64,000 nt of DNA from Paraburkholderia sp. CNPSo 3274 (lineage in GTDB: Bacteria > Pseudomonadota > Gammaproteobacteria > Burkholderiales > Burkholderiaceae): positions 36,527 through 100,526 of the forward strand of contig NZ_JAMBPR010000028.1 of the NCBI RefSeq assembly GCF_024206475.1, in the 5' to 3' direction. Under the pieces are notes generated by a model that ran no database searches, had not been told where the DNA came from, and worked only from the letters and a program-made list of their open reading frames with translations. The first letter of the stretch is position 1, and each line of letters opens with the position of its first letter. Positions 62,222-64,000 of this stretch are shown here, one piece after another. The position numbers and the translations under genes were made by a program.

Positions 62222-63865
62222 TCAGGCGAACTGCTCGCGCAGCCACTTCTTGTCGATCTTCCCGACGCTTGTCTTTTTCAGTGCATCGACAAACTTGACG
62301 ATCTGCGGCACTGCGTACTTCGAGATCCGGCCTGACCTGGCGAACGTCATGACGTGCTCCTTGATGTCGTCCTCACTCGCTTTGGCGCCGGACTTGAGCA
62401 CGACGAGCGCCACGGGGCGCTCGCCCCACTTCTCGTCCTTGATGCCGATGACCGCCACTTCGGCCGCGCCAGAATGCAGGGAAATCAGGCTTTCAATTTC
62501 GAGCGACGACACCCACTCGCCGCCCGACTTGATCACGTCCTTGATGCGATCGGTAATCTGCAGATTGCCGGTCGGGTCGATATTGGCAATGTCCTGCGTA
62601 TGCAGATAGCCGCCCGCCCAGAGCTGTTCCGAGGCCTCGGGATTCTTCAGGTAGCCCTGCGTGAGCCAGGGGGCGCGCACAACGATCTCGCCATTGGCCT
62701 TGCCATCGCGTGGGAGGTCGTCCATCTGCTCGTCGACGATGCGCAGATCGACGAGCGGAACCGGGAAGCCCGTCTTGCAGCGCAAGCGCACCTGCTCGTC
62801 GAGATCGAGCGGCTCGCCGCCCGTTGGCACTTGTGCGAGACTCAGCACGGGGCCCGTCTCGGACATGCCGTAGCCAGCGAAGATGTCGATGCCGCGTTCG
62901 AGCGCACTGCGTGCAAGGCCCTGCGGCAACGCTCCGCCGCCAATCACGATCTTCCACTTGCTGAAGTCGACTGACTCGGACTCGGCGCTGTTGAGCAGCA
63001 TGTGGAGAATCGTGCTCACGCAGTGCGAGAACGTGACGCCTTCGTCGCGCACCAGTTGCACCAGGCGGTCCGGCACATAGCGGCCTGGATAAACCTGCTT
63101 CACGCCCATGACCGTCGCGATGTAGGGCATGCCCCATGCGTGCACATGGAACATCGGCGTGAGCGGCATGTACACGTCGCCGCGATGGAAGCGCTGCCCG
63201 GAAACGGGACTCGCCAACGCCGCCATCAGCGTGAGCGTATGCAGCACGAGTTGACGGTGCGAAAAGTAGACGCCTTTCGGCAAGCCGGTGGTGCCCGTCG
63301 TGTAGAAGGTCGTGGCGCGGGTGTTCTCGTCAAAATCGGGAAAGTCGTAGTGCGCTTCGCTCTGCGCCAGCATCGCTTCGTATTGCGCCGCGAAGTCGAT
63401 GGAATGCGCTGCAGCGACACTGTCCGGCTCATCGATATAGACGAAGGTGCGCACGTTCTTGAGCTTGTCCTTGATCGATTCGACGACCGGCAGAAAATCG
63501 GTGTGCACGAGCAGCACCTCGGCGCCGGCATGGTCGATCGTGTACGCGATTTCGTCTGGCGAAAGACGCACATTGACCGTCTGCAGCACGGCGCCCATCA
63601 TCGGCACGGCAAAGTAGCACTCCAGATAGCGATGGCTGTCCCAGTCCATCACCGCGACCGTGGTGCCATGCTGTACGCCGAGCCCCTTCAGGCCATTGGC
63701 GAGGCGCGCGATGCGCTCGCGCAGCTTCGAATACGTCATCCGCAGCTGCCCGCGGTAGACGATCTCCTGGTCCGGCGCCTGAACGCATGGCGTATGCAGC
63801 AGTTGCTTGATCAACAGCGGATAGGCTTGGGCCGAAGGCGCCGCATTCTGCACGTCGTCCTGCAT
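62222..63865 (-). CDS. Fatty-acid-CoA ligase (AMP-forming)
   Basis: A 547-aa adenylate-forming ligase. P-loop FYTTGTTGLPKGVYFSHRQ, A5 motif GYGMSETGPVLSLAQ, DRIKDVIKSGGEWVSSLEIE and the C-terminal Lys in SVGKIDKKWL. The start at 63865 follows AAGGAG; a TTG one codon upstream is less likely. It activates free fatty acids to acyl-CoA and heads the phaJ/phaC cluster, consistent with polymer made from fatty acids. Confidence 0.92.
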   Translation of the reverse strand: MQDDVQNAAPSAQAYPLLIKQLLHTPCVQAPDQEIVYRGQLRMTYSKLRERIARLANGLKGLGVQHGTTVAVMDWDSHRYLECYFAVPMMGAVLQTVNVRLSPDEIAYTIDHAGAEVLLVHTDFLPVVESIKDKLKNVRTFVYIDEPDSVAAAHSIDFAAQYEAMLAQSEAHYDFPDFDENTRATTFYTTGTTGLPKGVYFSHRQLVLHTLTLMAALASPVSGQRFHRGDVYMPLTPMFHVHAWGMPYIATVMGVKQVYPGRYVPDRLVQLVRDEGVTFSHCVSTILHMLLNSAESESVDFSKWKIVIGGGALPQGLARSALERGIDIFAGYGMSETGPVLSLAQVPTGGEPLDLDEQVRLRCKTGFPVPLVDLRIVDEQMDDLPRDGKANGEIVVRAPWLTQGYLKNPEASEQLWAGGYLHTQDIANIDPTGNLQITDRIKDVIKSGGEWVSSLEIESLISLHSGAAEVAVIGIKDEKWGERPVALVVLKSGAKASEDDIKEHVMTFARSGRISKYAVPQIVKFVDALKKTSVGKIDKKWLREQFA

Positions 63866-64000
63866 CAATCTCTCCTTGAGTCTGAAAGTGGATGGCGGGC
63901 TGGCACAGATTCGTCGTACTGCTGGTGGACAGTGACATCCCGAATGACGTCATCTTGGGCCCGGCCAAGGGGGCGGAACATCCCCTGAACGGGGGAGCGA
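63866..64000. other. Upstream region of PHA cluster, right edge
   Basis: 135 bases with a perfect 10-base palindrome ATGACGTCAT (63944-63953). No complete gene; a coding region cut by the edge cannot be excluded. Confidence 0.3.

Noticed and set aside
63002..63988. 328-aa open frame opposite the fatty-acid-CoA ligase
   Set aside because: Shadow frame; the ligase motifs are on the minus strand.
1..64000. CRISPR arrays, tRNA or rRNA genes, insertion sequences, phage genes
   Set aside because: No regularly spaced repeats, no transposase or integrase frames and no RNA-gene patterns were seen.

Overview
The window is GC-rich DNA that reads as a Burkholderiaceae chromosome, most likely Burkholderia sensu lato (Paraburkholderia or Caballeronia type). 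The evidence is the DUF3331 and DUF4148 families, a kinase/ATPase/histidine-kinase hybrid, an AaeXAB/NodT efflux operon, many FixJ-type regulators and a PHA cluster. I see no rRNA, tRNA, CRISPR, insertion sequence or phage genes. Species identity is inference.

Layout. 1-807: N-terminal piece of a hybrid kinase. 1214-6683: aldehyde dehydrogenase, [2Fe-2S] subunit, molybdopterin subunit (frameshifted) and triheme cytochrome c, together an aldehyde or N-heterocycle oxidation module. 6856-11700: aromatic-acid efflux operon (FUSC, NodT, DUF1656, HlyD-type). 11931-21880: redox block with DUF3331, a receiver-only regulator, cyanide-insensitive quinol oxidase cydAB plus a 46-aa small protein, a selenocysteine formate dehydrogenase (alpha, beta, gamma) and an AraC regulator. 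21907-29729: a STAND-type regulator, a cNMP-binding/thioredoxin-reductase-like fusion, GlcG, an MscS channel with a cNMP domain, LysR and a possible 46-aa ORF. 30081-37116: Old Yellow Enzyme, small metabolic enzymes, two FixJ regulators, an aldo/keto reductase and a second receiver-only regulator. 37147-42237: MFS, SDR, small secreted proteins and a second STAND regulator. 42519-49033: an operon for a toluene-4-monooxygenase-like diiron monooxygenase. 49299-52228: a divergent STAND regulator with a frameshift. 52245-57143: GFA, OsmC, HpnN-like RND and DsbA-like genes. 57144-63865: a MalT-like LuxR regulator and a PHA cluster (acyl-CoA ligase, MaoC hydratase, class II-like PhaC).

Two points stand out. 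First, the monooxygenase operon carries its hydroxylase beta subunit fused in one uninterrupted frame to a complete AraC-family regulator (AraC_N plus HTH), so an enzyme subunit and a transcription factor are one 675-aa polypeptide; no reductase gene is present in the operon. Second, a pseudo-palindrome of form TATAC-N4-GTWTRR occurs nine times, each in an intergenic region: before DUF3331, both receiver-only regulators, cydAB, formate dehydrogenase/AraC, the Old Yellow Enzyme (twice), the aldo/keto reductase and the DsbA-like gene. It looks like the site of a FixJ/NarL-class response regulator and would tie these scattered genes into one redox regulon.

Two genes carry apparent one-base deletions (near 2860 and 51672); these may be real mutations or assembly errors. 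The UGA inside the formate dehydrogenase is not an error: it sits at the selenocysteine position and is followed by a SelB-type hairpin.
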